From contig NZ_CP071503.1 in the NCBI RefSeq assembly GCF_017354945.1, positions 1,550,001-1,614,000 on the forward strand: a stretch of DNA of 64,000 nucleotides, read 5' to 3'. Numbering within the stretch: position 1 is the stretch's first letter; the number at the start of each line of letters is the position of its first letter. Origin of the DNA: Shewanella avicenniae. Lineage in GTDB: Bacteria; Pseudomonadota; Gammaproteobacteria; Enterobacterales; Shewanellaceae. The notes beneath the pieces were generated by a model. It saw nothing but the letters and a program-made list of their open reading frames with translations. It was not told the DNA's origin and did no database searches. Positions 43,542-52,531 of this stretch are shown piece after piece. The position numbers and the translations under genes were made by a program.

Positions 43542-46331
43542 TCAAAACTCAAAGTTGTCACTCTGGTGTTTAAACGCTTTTAAATCATCAATTAGCGTGC
43601 CAGAGTTTAATGTGCCCGTTTGCTTATGTTGTTCGCCGGTGCTGAACAGTACCAGTCGGTCCGCAGTTTTGGTGCGCATTTTTTGCATCATAAACTTAAT
43701 CAGATCGGCCCGAGTCAGTTGTTCGATTTGAGCGACTACAGTTTCACGTTGATTAAATTGATAATCTTTATTGCCGATGCTCACCCAATAGCGTTGGCTG
43801 CGGGTTTTCATATTGGCGTCTTGTTCCATGACTTGGTTGATTAAGCCTTGTTTGGTGGCTTCCCATTGGCCATTGGTAATCTGCATGACGGCGTAATTAA
43901 AGTCGGCAATAAACTGGTCGATGATTTCGAGTAGTTTTAGCGGCCCTGCGACAGGGGATTGTACGTAAAAGATGATGCCCGGATGTCGGTTTAACGGCAG
44001 ATAACCAGTTCCGAGCATATAACCTAGCTGTTTTTCTGTGCGAAGTTCGTGGAAGAATGGTGACGACATGGTGTGATTCAACAAACTGAAAATCGCCATC
44101 TGCTCGGGGCTGGTTTGTTCCGATTGATAGTAGACGATAATCGCGCTGTCTTGATGCGCCACATTCAACTCTCGCAGCAAGGTACCTTTGTTGGTGAGAT
44201 TGACTAGTTCGCGTCCTGACTCTGCCGTTGGCTTAGATATTAATGAAAGGATGTGGCGCAGCTTTTTGGAAAGTTGTTTAGCTTCATTGCTTAGCCAGTC
44301 GCCGTAGACCAATCCCTCAAGGTAAATTTCACTAAAGAATTCAGCTACATGTTGATTGAGCTCTTCCAGTGTGCAGTCTTCCAATAGTTCAGCCATTTTG
44401 TGCAATTCATAGTTACGCTGCTGTAGCGTCACCGTTAGACTGTTAAACAACTGAGAGATAGGTTTTGACTGTTGGTGGTTATACCAACTGCGAAGTAACT
44501 GTAGTTTGATATTGTGAAACCGCTGTTCAGATAGCGTGAAGCCAGTAACATTATCAATCAGCACATCGAGCAGTTTTTCCTGCTGGCCGGTGTAGCCCGC
44601 CAAATGCAGGGTAATACCACCCTGATGGGGGTAGATGTTGTAGCTCAGTCCAGCCACTTCTGCTGGATAGGTAAATTCGGCTAAATGATCCAACAGCATT
44701 TCGACATAAAGGCGTGTGAGTGCTGCATGGCGTGCGGTTTTACTGGCTGATTCAGAATCAAATGAGAGATAGATGTGGCCTTTAGGCACATTAAATTCAT
44801 CATCTTTTTTGTGCCAAATACGAAATCCTGCACCTTCCGAAATGATCACCGGCGTCGCGCTGACATTATCCTCTTGCCGAGCATTGCTATCGTCAACAAT
44901 AAATGGGTTAGGTAAGGGCAGATCCATCCCTTCAGGAAGTGTTGGCGCTTGCCATTCTGCTAACGTAGAGGCAGGGATGTCTGAGACTGAGTACGGCGTG
45001 TGATACCAATCTGCATGAAGGTCGGTTGGAAATTCAGTCGATACCAACTGCAGTCGCATATTATCTGGCGACATTAAATCGAGCATTTGCTGGGTGAGCG
45101 GCTCATCAAATCCCTGCATGACATAATCGCCCCACACCGCATCTTGCGGCGTAAAGTGATGCAGATTCATGCTCAAATGGCTGGCGAGATCCATTGGTTT
45201 TGTTTGTTCTTGATAGCGAAACGCCAGTTTAAGTAGATTGGCGCGTTCATCGTAACGCCAAGCTTGCATGCCATGGGTGGCGATAAGCTTGATAAAGGCA
45301 AAACAAGCAGACACCACAGAATGATAGTTTTGTAGGCCTTTTTCCGTCAGTTGAATAGTGATGTTGTACTCTTTGAAATTGTAGCCTTGAATACCTCCAC
45401 CAGCTGACAGACTGACTGCATACCCTTGATTTTTTAACCAAGACAGCAAACTGCCTTCTGCCTCGTTGCCGATAATATGGCTGATAAAGGTCAACGGCTT
45501 TTGTTGGTATTGGGTGTGGATACTTGGGATACCAAAGCTAAGTGTTAGCCGTTTTTGTTCTTTCAGCGGCACGATAGTGATCAGTTTTCCGAGCTGTTGT
45601 TTGGTAAACAGTGGTGTATCGGGGTAAGGCTTTTGCAACTGCTTATTTTGTACCGGGGCAAAGTTATCTTGGGCAAATGCCGCCAGTTCATCCAACGAGT
45701 AAGGCCCCACCAAACTCAATGCCATCAAATTGGCACTGTAATGCTGTTGATAAAATTGCAGTAGTTCAGTCCGTAATTGCGCAGGTTCACCGGCTAAGGT
45801 GTCTAGATTTCCCACCGAAAATTTTGAAAAGGGGTGTGCGGGATTGACCGTTTCTTTTAACACCTGATAAATCCGCCGAATATCGTCTTTTTGCTTGAGG
45901 CGAAATTCAGATTCAATTGCGTGGCGTTCTCGATCAACCAACTCTTGGTTAAACAGCGGTGCGATAAAAAATTGACTAAAGCGGTCGACAGCTTCTTCAA
46001 ATACTTCTGCATTGATTGCAAAGAAGAAATTGGTGTGTTCTGTGCCTGTCCACGCGTTGTTGTTGCCACCATGCTGGTTAATGAACTCTAAAAAGCTACC
46101 CGCGTCAGGGTACTTTTCCGTACCAAGAAACAACATATGCTCTAAAAAGTGCGCCATCCCAGGCCGAGAGACTGGATCATCAAAATGACCCACGTTAACA
46201 GCAACCGAAGCTGCCGCCTGTGTTGCATCCATGTCACTGACTAACAGTGTTTTTATGCCATTAGACAAGGTGATGAAGCGATATTCGCGCGTGTCATTAG
46301 GGCTGATGATGATGTCGCTTGAAGGCGCCAA
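43542..46331 (-). CDS. M16 family zinc metalloprotease (insulysin/pitrilysin type)
   Basis: A 929-residue inverzincin of four M16 domains. The inverted zinc motif is HFLEH in GMAHFLEHMLFLGTEKYP, with the third ligand in ERHAIESEF about 75 residues later. Similarity to E. coli PtrA (pitrilysin) and insulin-degrading enzyme is clear, including LRTEKQLGYMLGTGY in the C-terminal half. Unlike E. coli PtrA it has no signal peptide: the sequence begins with a short polar stretch and goes directly into the catalytic domain, so it is probably cytoplasmic and degrades peptides there. It is divergent from sixA. Confidence 0.92.
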   Translation of the reverse strand: MAPSSDIIISPNDTREYRFITLSNGIKTLLVSDMDATQAAASVAVNVGHFDDPVSRPGMAHFLEHMLFLGTEKYPDAGSFLEFINQHGGNNNAWTGTEHTNFFFAINAEVFEEAVDRFSQFFIAPLFNQELVDRERHAIESEFRLKQKDDIRRIYQVLKETVNPAHPFSKFSVGNLDTLAGEPAQLRTELLQFYQQHYSANLMALSLVGPYSLDELAAFAQDNFAPVQNKQLQKPYPDTPLFTKQQLGKLITIVPLKEQKRLTLSFGIPSIHTQYQQKPLTFISHIIGNEAEGSLLSWLKNQGYAVSLSAGGGIQGYNFKEYNITIQLTEKGLQNYHSVVSACFAFIKLIATHGMQAWRYDERANLLKLAFRYQEQTKPMDLASHLSMNLHHFTPQDAVWGDYVMQGFDEPLTQQMLDLMSPDNMRLQLVSTEFPTDLHADWYHTPYSVSDIPASTLAEWQAPTLPEGMDLPLPNPFIVDDSNARQEDNVSATPVIISEGAGFRIWHKKDDEFNVPKGHIYLSFDSESASKTARHAALTRLYVEMLLDHLAEFTYPAEVAGLSYNIYPHQGGITLHLAGYTGQQEKLLDVLIDNVTGFTLSEQRFHNIKLQLLRSWYNHQQSKPISQLFNSLTVTLQQRNYELHKMAELLEDCTLEELNQHVAEFFSEIYLEGLVYGDWLSNEAKQLSKKLRHILSLISKPTAESGRELVNLTNKGTLLRELNVAHQDSAIIVYYQSEQTSPEQMAIFSLLNHTMSSPFFHELRTEKQLGYMLGTGYLPLNRHPGIIFYVQSPVAGPLKLLEIIDQFIADFNYAVMQITNGQWEATKQGLINQVMEQDANMKTRSQRYWVSIGNKDYQFNQRETVVAQIEQLTRADLIKFMMQKMRTKTADRLVLFSTGEQHKQTGTLNSGTLIDDLKAFKHQSDNFEF

Positions 46332-46431
46332 AAGTGCATTCTCGTAGTCGGTTAATTCCTATATATTGGAGCCGAATCAGCCGTTTGGCAAATTTCGTCA
46401 ACTTTCTGCGACAGCGGACAACAAAGGGGAG

Positions 46432-46459
46432 TTGTTCCAAAAAGAGAAAAGGCTACAAT
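46432..46459 (+). promoter_or_regulatory. Sigma-70 promoter of sixA
   Basis: TTGTTC (46432-46437) and TACAAT (46454-46459), 16 bases apart, lie about 43 bases before the sixA start. Confidence 0.5.
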
Positions 46460-46501
46460 AGTCAGTCATAATAAAAATAGATCATCATGAGTGAGTGATG
46501 T

Positions 46502-46972
46502 ATGCAGTTATTTCTGATGCGGCACGGGGAAGCGGAACACCATGCGCGAAGCGACAGGGAACGGTCGTTGACTGAGTCGGGAACATACAATTCCGGCATG
46601 ATGAGCGAATGGTTAAAAAACAGCGTGTCTGAGTTTGACCTCGTGTTGGTCAGCCCCTATTTGCGTGCGATGCAAACCTGGACGGAAGTCTCAGCACATT
46701 TCCCACAACCTCATAAGGTAAAGGTGCTTGATGAATTAGTGCCTGCGGCCGATCCTGAAATGGCGTCACGACTTGTGATGGCGTACGCCGAGCAGTTTAA
46801 AGCGCAAAATGTGTTGGTGGTATCGCACATGCCGTTGCTTGGCTATATGGTCAGTGAATTTGTGCCGGGCATGGAGCCGCCTCTATTTGCTACTTCCGCC
46901 GTGGCTTTGGTGGATCTTATGGGCAAACATGCTTCCTTGATGTGGCAGCAATCGCCACACAGCATCAGTTAA
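46502..46972 (+). CDS. sixA: Phosphohistidine phosphatase SixA
   Basis: A 156-residue histidine phosphatase. The RHG motif is at the extreme N-terminus (LFLMRHGEAEHHA) and the second catalytic histidine is in VVSHMPLLGYMV. This compact form without extra domains is SixA, which removes phosphate from phosphohistidine on HPt domains and on the nitrogen PTS protein NPr in E. coli. It is a single gene here, between the divergent M16 protease and the convergent smrB. Confidence 0.92.
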   Translation: MQLFLMRHGEAEHHARSDRERSLTESGTYNSGMMSEWLKNSVSEFDLVLVSPYLRAMQTWTEVSAHFPQPHKVKVLDELVPAADPEMASRLVMAYAEQFKAQNVLVVSHMPLLGYMVSEFVPGMEPPLFATSAVALVDLMGKHASLMWQQSPHSIS

Positions 46973-47028
46973 GCTACGACTGATACGCGTAAATCCTGAG
47001 TTAATCGGCTCAGAAGCCCCCAAAAAAC

Positions 47029-47048
47029 AGCATCGCAAGGTGCTTTTG
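47029..47048 (+). terminator. Probable terminator after sixA
   Basis: A short stem AGCATC / GGTGCT (one G-T pair) with loop GCAA is followed by TTTTGCTTTATT, 57 bases after the sixA stop. An A-tract before the stem could allow use by smrB from the other strand. Confidence 0.45.
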
Positions 47049-47108
47049 CTTTATTGGACGTTTATCTTGCTTATCGCCAGCACTAAGTTCAAGCATTGAC
47101 ACTGCTTT

Positions 47109-47639
47109 TTAGCGTCGATGTTCCTGTTCAGCCACCTCTACCAGTACCAGCAGAGCCGCATCTCCCCCCCATTCTTTAGTCGCTTTGTGAAACGCTTTCA
47201 CGTCAGGATGTTGTGCCAACCAAATGGGTAATTGCTGTTTGAGGATGCCGGTGCCGTGCCCATGCATTATGCAGCAACACGGACTATTTTGCCGAATGCA
47301 CGCCTGAATTAACGCGGCGATTTCCCGTTTGGCTTCAGCTTGGCGCATGCCGTGAAGATCAAGCAGATATTCAGGCACATAGTCACCACGGCGTAAGCGT
47401 TTGACTTCCATTGGGTCAATATCATCACGGTTCCAGCGCATCGGTGCGTCACTGGGTAGCAACGGCTGATAAATGTCTGAAAACACCACTTCCGCCTGCT
47501 GGCGCGTGCTGTTTTCAACAACGTCGCGGCGAGATTTTACAGGCGGCCGAAAATGCAGCGTGTCTTGCGCTAACGGCTTGACTCCCTGCAATAATTTTTC
47601 AAATTCGGCACTGCCGTTATCGTCAAATTCTTTGTTCAT
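47109..47639 (-). CDS. smrB: Ribosome rescue endonuclease SmrB
   Basis: A 176-residue protein with a C-terminal Smr domain. The conserved LDLHGMRQAEAKREIAALI is near residue 92 and the HGHGTGILKQQLPIWL block near 124. E. coli SmrB cleaves mRNA at collided ribosomes using the DLHG and GxG motifs, both present. The ~85-residue N-terminal part is polar and probably disordered, as in the family. It is divergent from prmB, the same pairing as in E. coli. Confidence 0.92.
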   Translation of the reverse strand: MNKEFDDNGSAEFEKLLQGVKPLAQDTLHFRPPVKSRRDVVENSTRQQAEVVFSDIYQPLLPSDAPMRWNRDDIDPMEVKRLRRGDYVPEYLLDLHGMRQAEAKREIAALIQACIRQNSPCCCIMHGHGTGILKQQLPIWLAQHPDVKAFHKATKEWGGDAALLVLVEVAEQEHRR

Positions 47640-47720
47640 GGCGGCATTTTATTGAATTCTATTCATTCTGAACAGAGTTCAGTTACAATGGGTCGGATAT
47701 AAACGTGCCGGAGTGGTATT

Positions 47721-48665
47721 TTGGACAAGATTTTTGTTGATGAAGCGGTCACAGAGCTGCGGACGATTGCTGATATGTTGCGTTGGGCTGTAAGCCGTTT
47801 TAACGATGCGGGTATATATTACGGTCATGGTACCGACAACGCTTGGGATGAAGCGATTTCACTCGTCTTTCACTCGTTACACCTGCCTGAAGAGATTGGC
47901 CCTCAAGTGCTGCATGCTAATTTGACTAGCAGCGAGAAACATAAAATTGTTGAGTTGATTATTCGCCGCGTTCGCGAGCGGATCCCTGTGCCATATCTTA
48001 CCCATCGCGCTAATTTTGCCGGCCTTGAATTTTATGTGGATGAGCGGGTGCTTGTGCCGCGTTCACCGATTGCTGAAATGATTGAAAATCGTTTTAGTCC
48101 ATGGCTTTATAACAAGCGCGTTAATCGCGTATTGGATTTATGTACCGGTAGCGGCTGTATCGCAATCGCCTGTGCTTATACTTTTGAAGATGCAGAAGTC
48201 GATGCACTGGATATCAGCGAAGACGCGCTTGAAGTGGCTCAAATCAACATTGAAACACTGGGCGTGATGGATCGTGTGTATCCCATGCAGTCAGATCTAT
48301 TCTCAGCATTGCCAAAAGGGCCGCAATACGATCTTATCGTGTCCAACCCTCCTTATGTGGACGCGGAAGATATTGCGGATATGCCAGAGGAATATCACCA
48401 CGAACCTGAATTGGGTTTGGCATCAGGCTATGACGGCCTTGATTTGACCAAAAAGATTTTGGCGAATGCGGCAGATTACTTAACTGAAAGCGGCATGTTG
48501 GTTGTCGAAGTGGGTAATTCTATGGTGCATTTGATGGAGCAATTTCCAGAAGTGCCATTTACTTGGGTGTCGTTTGAACGCGGTGGTGATGGCGTATTTG
48601 TGCTGACACGTGATCAACTGGTTGAACATCAATCCTTGTTTGCGCAATATCGTAGTGACGATTAA
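47721..48665 (+). CDS. prmB: Ribosomal protein L3 glutamine methyltransferase PrmB
   Basis: A 314-residue SAM-dependent methyltransferase. Motif I is [16 protein letters not shown] and the catalytic NPPY is in [14 protein letters not shown]. An N-terminal helical domain for recognising the substrate protein precedes it. It would methylate Gln150 of ribosomal protein L3. It is distinguished from PrmC by length and by its place directly before aroC and opposite smrB. Start is TTG at 47721, with GGAG ten bases upstream. Confidence 0.93.
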   Translation: MDKIFVDEAVTELRTIADMLRWAVSRFNDAGIYYGHGTDNAWDEAISLVFHSLHLPEEIGPQVLHANLTSSEKHKIVELIIRRVRERIPVPYLTHRANFAGLEFYVDERVLVPRSPIAEMIENRFSPWLYNKRVNRVLDLCTGSGCIAIACAYTFEDAEVDALDISEDALEVAQINIETLGVMDRVYPMQSDLFSALPKGPQYDLIVSNPPYVDAEDIADMPEEYHHEPELGLASGYDGLDLTKKILANAADYLTESGMLVVEVGNSMVHLMEQFPEVPFTWVSFERGGDGVFVLTRDQLVEHQSLFAQYRSDD

Positions 48666-48715
48666 GTAAGAGAAATCAATAACAACACAATAAAATAAAG
48701 GGGTGGGAATACTCG

Positions 48716-49810
48716 ATGTCGGGAAACAGCATAGGTCAGAATTTTGTGGTAACTACCTTTGGAGAAAGCCATGGTGTGGCATTAGGTTGCATCATTGACG
48801 GATGTCCTCCAGGACTCGAATTGACCGAAGCTGATATGCAGCATGATTTGGATCGCCGTCGTCCCGGCACTTCACGTCATACCACTGCAAGACGTGAGCC
48901 TGACGAAGTACAGATCCTCTCGGGTGTGTTCGAGGGGAAAACCACAGGTACTTCTATAGGGCTGCTGATCCACAATACCGATCAGCGCAGCCAAGATTAT
49001 TCCAACATCAAAGATCAATTCCGCCCCGGTCATGCCGATTATACCTACCAGCAAAAGTATGGTTTGCGCGATTATCGTGGCGGTGGCCGTTCTTCGGCAC
49101 GTGAAACTGCAATGCGCGTTGCCGCGGGTGCGGTGGCCAAAAAATATCTCAAGCAACAGTTTGGGATTGAAATCCACGGTTACCTGTCGCAGTTAGGCCC
49201 TATCTGTGCTGAGACAATTGATTTTGCGCAGATTGAGAAAAATGACTTTTTCTTTCCTGATGCGAGCAAAGTTGAAGCGTTAGATAGCTACATGCGCGAT
49301 TTGCGTAAAGAGCACGACTCAGTTGGCGCTAAAGTGTCTGTGGTCGCCACCAACGTACCGGTCGGTTTGGGCGAGCCTGTATTTGATCGACTTGATGCGG
49401 ATATCGCGCACGCCTTGATGGGGATTAACGCTGTCAAAGGTGTTGAAATTGGCGATGGCTTTGCGGTTGTCACCCAAAAAGGCTCTGAGCACCGCGATTT
49501 AATGTCGCCTGCTGGCTTTGCATCCAACCATGCGGGCGGTGTGCTGGGCGGTATTTCATCTGGGCAACCGATTGTGGCGCATATGGCGTTAAAGCCGACC
49601 TCAAGTATCAGTATTCCCGGCGAAAGTATGACGGTACAAGGTGAATCCACTGAAGTGGTGACCAAAGGACGTCATGACCCATGTGTCGGTATTCGTGCGG
49701 TGCCGATTGCGGAGGCGATGTTAGCGATAGTATTGATGGACCATCTGCTACGCCATCGCGCACAAAATATTGACGTTAAAAGTCCAACCCCTGTTTTAGG
49801 AATGCGTTAG
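48716..49810 (+). CDS. aroC: Chorismate synthase
   Basis: A 364-residue enzyme that converts EPSP to chorismate, the last step of the shikimate pathway, using reduced FMN. All three signatures are visible: [18 protein letters not shown] at the N-terminus, the [20 protein letters not shown] block, and [17 protein letters not shown] near the end. It follows prmB by 50 bases with AAGGGG before the ATG. Length is typical. Confidence 0.97.
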   Translation: MSGNSIGQNFVVTTFGESHGVALGCIIDGCPPGLELTEADMQHDLDRRRPGTSRHTTARREPDEVQILSGVFEGKTTGTSIGLLIHNTDQRSQDYSNIKDQFRPGHADYTYQQKYGLRDYRGGGRSSARETAMRVAAGAVAKKYLKQQFGIEIHGYLSQLGPICAETIDFAQIEKNDFFFPDASKVEALDSYMRDLRKEHDSVGAKVSVVATNVPVGLGEPVFDRLDADIAHALMGINAVKGVEIGDGFAVVTQKGSEHRDLMSPAGFASNHAGGVLGGISSGQPIVAHMALKPTSSISIPGESMTVQGESTEVVTKGRHDPCVGIRAVPIAEAMLAIVLMDHLLRHRAQNIDVKSPTPVLGMR

Positions 49811-49818
49811 TCACACCC

Positions 49819-51006
49819 ATGATGTCGAGTTCATTTGCTGCCGGAGGGCCACTGCGTTGGCTCTCCGGCTGTTATTTTTTCTACTTCGCGATTTTAGGCG
49901 CGTTAATTCCGTACCTTGGGTTGTTCTTTGAACATCGAGGTTACAACGCCGCTGAAATTGGCTTTCTGATGGCCATTTTTATGGGCACGCGCATCATTGC
50001 CCCCAATCTATGGGCAATGGTTGCTGACCGTAATGGTTTGCGGGCGGAACTGGTTAAGTTAGGCAGTTTCACCGCAGCTATCGGCTATCTAAGTTTCTTC
50101 TATGACGGCGGCTTTTGGTATTTGGTCGCAAGTTTGACCTTTTACACCTTCTTTTGGAACGCAATTCTGGCACAAGTTGAGGTGTTAACCCTCGACACCT
50201 TGGGCGCTAATGCTCATCGCTATGGTGCTATTCGCAGTTACGGCAGTGTGGGTTACATCATTTGGGTGGTCATCACCGGTTGGTTGGTTAGCCAGTGGGG
50301 CGCCGAAATGGTGCTGTGGGTCGGGCTGGCGCTGTTTTCAGGGTTGTTTGTCTGCTCGATGCCGTTACCCTCCAGTCGTCAAACCAACCAAGATGCCAGT
50401 GCCGCGGTTAAATCCCCATTAAAGTTTAATCGTGCGATTGTGCTGTTTTTGCTCTCGGCCTTGCTGTTACAAGCCGGCGTTGGACCTTTCTATGGTTTTT
50501 TCGTGCTCTATTTGAAGAAAGTCGGCTATAGCGAAACCATGGCTGGGGTGTTTGTAGCGATGGGCGCAGTGGCTGAAATCTTTATGTTTATGCTTGTGCC
50601 GCGTTTACTCAAGCAATTTAATCTTAAACTGCTGTTGATGTTCAGTATGGCGATGACGGCGATTCGCTGGTGTTTGGTTGCGACCATGCCTGACTATTTA
50701 CCGGCCTTGATTTCCAGCCAGATTTTACATGCATTTACTTTTGGCTTAGTGCATGCGGCATCAATTCAGTTTGTGCATCGGAATTTCAGTAAGGAGCATG
50801 CCAGTAAAGGCCAAGCACTCTACGCCAGTATGAGTTTTGGCTTAGGCGGAGCGCTAGGCAATTGGATCAGCGGCCATATTTGGGGCGATGGTTCAGGCGC
50901 CGCGTATGTTTGGCTGTTTTCGGCACTGTGTTCGATTGCCGCAATGGTTGCGGTGTATTTTATCCCAACTCGCGCATGTATGGTTGAGACTGCTAACGGC
51001 AGCTAG
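49819..51006 (+). CDS. MFS transporter, 3-phenylpropionate-transporter-like
   Basis: A 395-residue, twelve-helix major facilitator protein. Its start (YFFYFAILGALIPYLGLFFEHRGYNAAEIGFL) resembles the HcaT/LacY-like MFS_1 group, followed by the A-motif-like WAMVADRNG. It begins 8 bases after aroC and ends 11 bases before the NAD-kinase-like gene, so it is part of the aroC operon. In E. coli other genes lie in this place. The substrate is unknown; the hcaT name should not be transferred. Confidence 0.85.
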   Translation: MMSSSFAAGGPLRWLSGCYFFYFAILGALIPYLGLFFEHRGYNAAEIGFLMAIFMGTRIIAPNLWAMVADRNGLRAELVKLGSFTAAIGYLSFFYDGGFWYLVASLTFYTFFWNAILAQVEVLTLDTLGANAHRYGAIRSYGSVGYIIWVVITGWLVSQWGAEMVLWVGLALFSGLFVCSMPLPSSRQTNQDASAAVKSPLKFNRAIVLFLLSALLLQAGVGPFYGFFVLYLKKVGYSETMAGVFVAMGAVAEIFMFMLVPRLLKQFNLKLLLMFSMAMTAIRWCLVATMPDYLPALISSQILHAFTFGLVHAASIQFVHRNFSKEHASKGQALYASMSFGLGGALGNWISGHIWGDGSGAAYVWLFSALCSIAAMVAVYFIPTRACMVETANGS

Positions 51007-51017
51007 TTCGGAGAGAG

Positions 51018-52160
51018 ATGATGAACTCTGAAACCCAAAAATTTCGCTTAGGATTGATTATTAATCCGTTCGCCGGTTTAGGTGGCAGCGTGGCGTTAAA
51101 AGGCAGTGATGGCGTTGCCGCAGAAGCGTTGGCGCGCGGTGCTGAACCTAAAGCGCCATCGCGTGCCAGTCAAGCGTTACAAGCTTTGCAGCATTATGCC
51201 GATAAATTGGTGGTTTACACCGCCGCCGGTGAATTGGGCGAGCGGGTGGCCGTAGAACTTGGGTTCGACACGCGGGTGCTTTATGCCGCCGATACTGAGT
51301 TTTCTACTGCGGAGGATACACAAGCAGCAGTACGCGCATTTGCGGAACAAACACTCGACTTATTGGTGTTTGTCGGGGGCGACGGTACTGCGCGCGATGT
51401 TTTTAGTGTCGTCGCTGAAACACAGCCGGTGCTGGGTGTTCCTGCCGGGGTGAAAATCCATTCGGGTGTGTACGCCATCACCCCGCACGCTGCCGGCAAA
51501 GTGCTTGATATGCTGCTTAAAGGCGAATTGGTTCGCCTAATGCAGGCGGATGTAATGGATATCGACGAAGCGGCTTTTCGCGGCGGTACAGTCAAGGCGC
51601 GCCGTTTTGGTGAGATGCTGGTGCCGGCAGAGCCACGATATATTCAGGCTGTGAAAATGGGCGGCCGCGAGGTCGATGAATTGGTATTAGCCGATATTGC
51701 CGCTGATGTTATCGATACCATGGAAGATGAGCTGTATATCATCGGCTCTGGTTCTACGGTTGCCGCCATCATGGACGAGCTGGGGCTTGCCAATACCTTG
51801 CTCGGCGTTGACTTAGTTGAAGACCGGAAACTGATTGGCCGGGATTTAACCTCCAGTGAGTTGCTCGAGGCGACCAGCGGCAAACCTGCTAAATTGGTCA
51901 TTACCTTGATTGGCGGCCAAGGGCATATTCTTGGGCGCGGTAACCAGCAGCTGTCGCCCGCGCTGATCCGCCAATTGGGCAAAGACAATATCATTATTGT
52001 GGCAACAAAAACTAAGTTGAAAGCACTTGAAGGTCGGCCATTAATCGTGGATAGTGGCGACCCTGAATTGGATGCCGAAATGAGCGGCTACTATCGTATT
52101 GTGACCGGATACCGAGATTATGTGATGTATCGGGTTGCCAATCCGGATTTAGCGGAGTGA
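51018..52160 (+). CDS. ATP-NAD kinase family protein
   Basis: A 380-residue protein of the ATP-NAD/AcoX kinase family. The N-terminus IINPFAGLGGSVALKGSDG and the diphosphate-binding VFVGGDGTARDVF (GGDG motif) are clear, and LIGGQGHILGRGNQQLSP follows in the C-terminal half. It is longer than and distinct from the housekeeping NadK. It may phosphorylate NAD or a related polyol or nucleotide; the substrate is not established. The gene is in line between an MFS gene and yfcL with gaps of 11 and 3 bases, so cotranscription is near certain. Confidence 0.85.
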   Translation: MMNSETQKFRLGLIINPFAGLGGSVALKGSDGVAAEALARGAEPKAPSRASQALQALQHYADKLVVYTAAGELGERVAVELGFDTRVLYAADTEFSTAEDTQAAVRAFAEQTLDLLVFVGGDGTARDVFSVVAETQPVLGVPAGVKIHSGVYAITPHAAGKVLDMLLKGELVRLMQADVMDIDEAAFRGGTVKARRFGEMLVPAEPRYIQAVKMGGREVDELVLADIAADVIDTMEDELYIIGSGSTVAAIMDELGLANTLLGVDLVEDRKLIGRDLTSSELLEATSGKPAKLVITLIGGQGHILGRGNQQLSPALIRQLGKDNIIIVATKTKLKALEGRPLIVDSGDPELDAEMSGYYRIVTGYRDYVMYRVANPDLAE

Positions 52161-52163
52161 CAC

Positions 52164-52433
52164 ATGTTGGAACAGTATGATCTGCAATTAGAGCAGTGGA
52201 TTGGCGAAATCGTGGCGAAGGGCGATGATGACGCTTTATTTGCAAGTGGCTATCTTCAAGGCCATTTCGCCGTGGTGTTGGCAGAATTGGAAGCCGAAGA
52301 CGACCATAGCGCTGCCGCATTAGCGGAAAAAATGCAGCAATGTTTAAAGTTGGCCGCCAAAGAGTTAGAAGACCACGATTACCGTTTAGTTGCTGATGCG
52401 TGGCAAGAGTTGCAACAACGTCTTAGTGCCTAA
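52164..52433 (+). CDS. yfcL: YfcL family protein
   Basis: An 89-residue acidic, helical protein of the YfcL family. It has no signal peptide and no catalytic motif. It starts 3 bases after the NAD-kinase-like gene and ends before a terminator, and the next gene, mnmC, is convergent. In E. coli yfcL also neighbours mnmC. Function is unknown. Confidence 0.85.
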   Translation: MLEQYDLQLEQWIGEIVAKGDDDALFASGYLQGHFAVVLAELEAEDDHSAAALAEKMQQCLKLAAKELEDHDYRLVADAWQELQQRLSA

Positions 52434-52456
52434 GCGAGTTGTGGTTTATTGACTTA

Positions 52457-52487
52457 AAAACCCTGCAATGCAGGGTTTTCGTTTTTT
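52457..52487 (+). terminator. Terminator after yfcL
   Basis: A ten-base stem AAAACCCTGC / GCAGGGTTTT with a three-base loop is followed by CG and six T residues. The A-rich 5' side could let it also act on mnmC, which ends at 52532 on the other strand. Confidence 0.85.
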
Positions 52488-52531
52488 GGCGCGTTAAATT
52501 CATTACTGTGAAGCAGTGAACGAACTAACGG

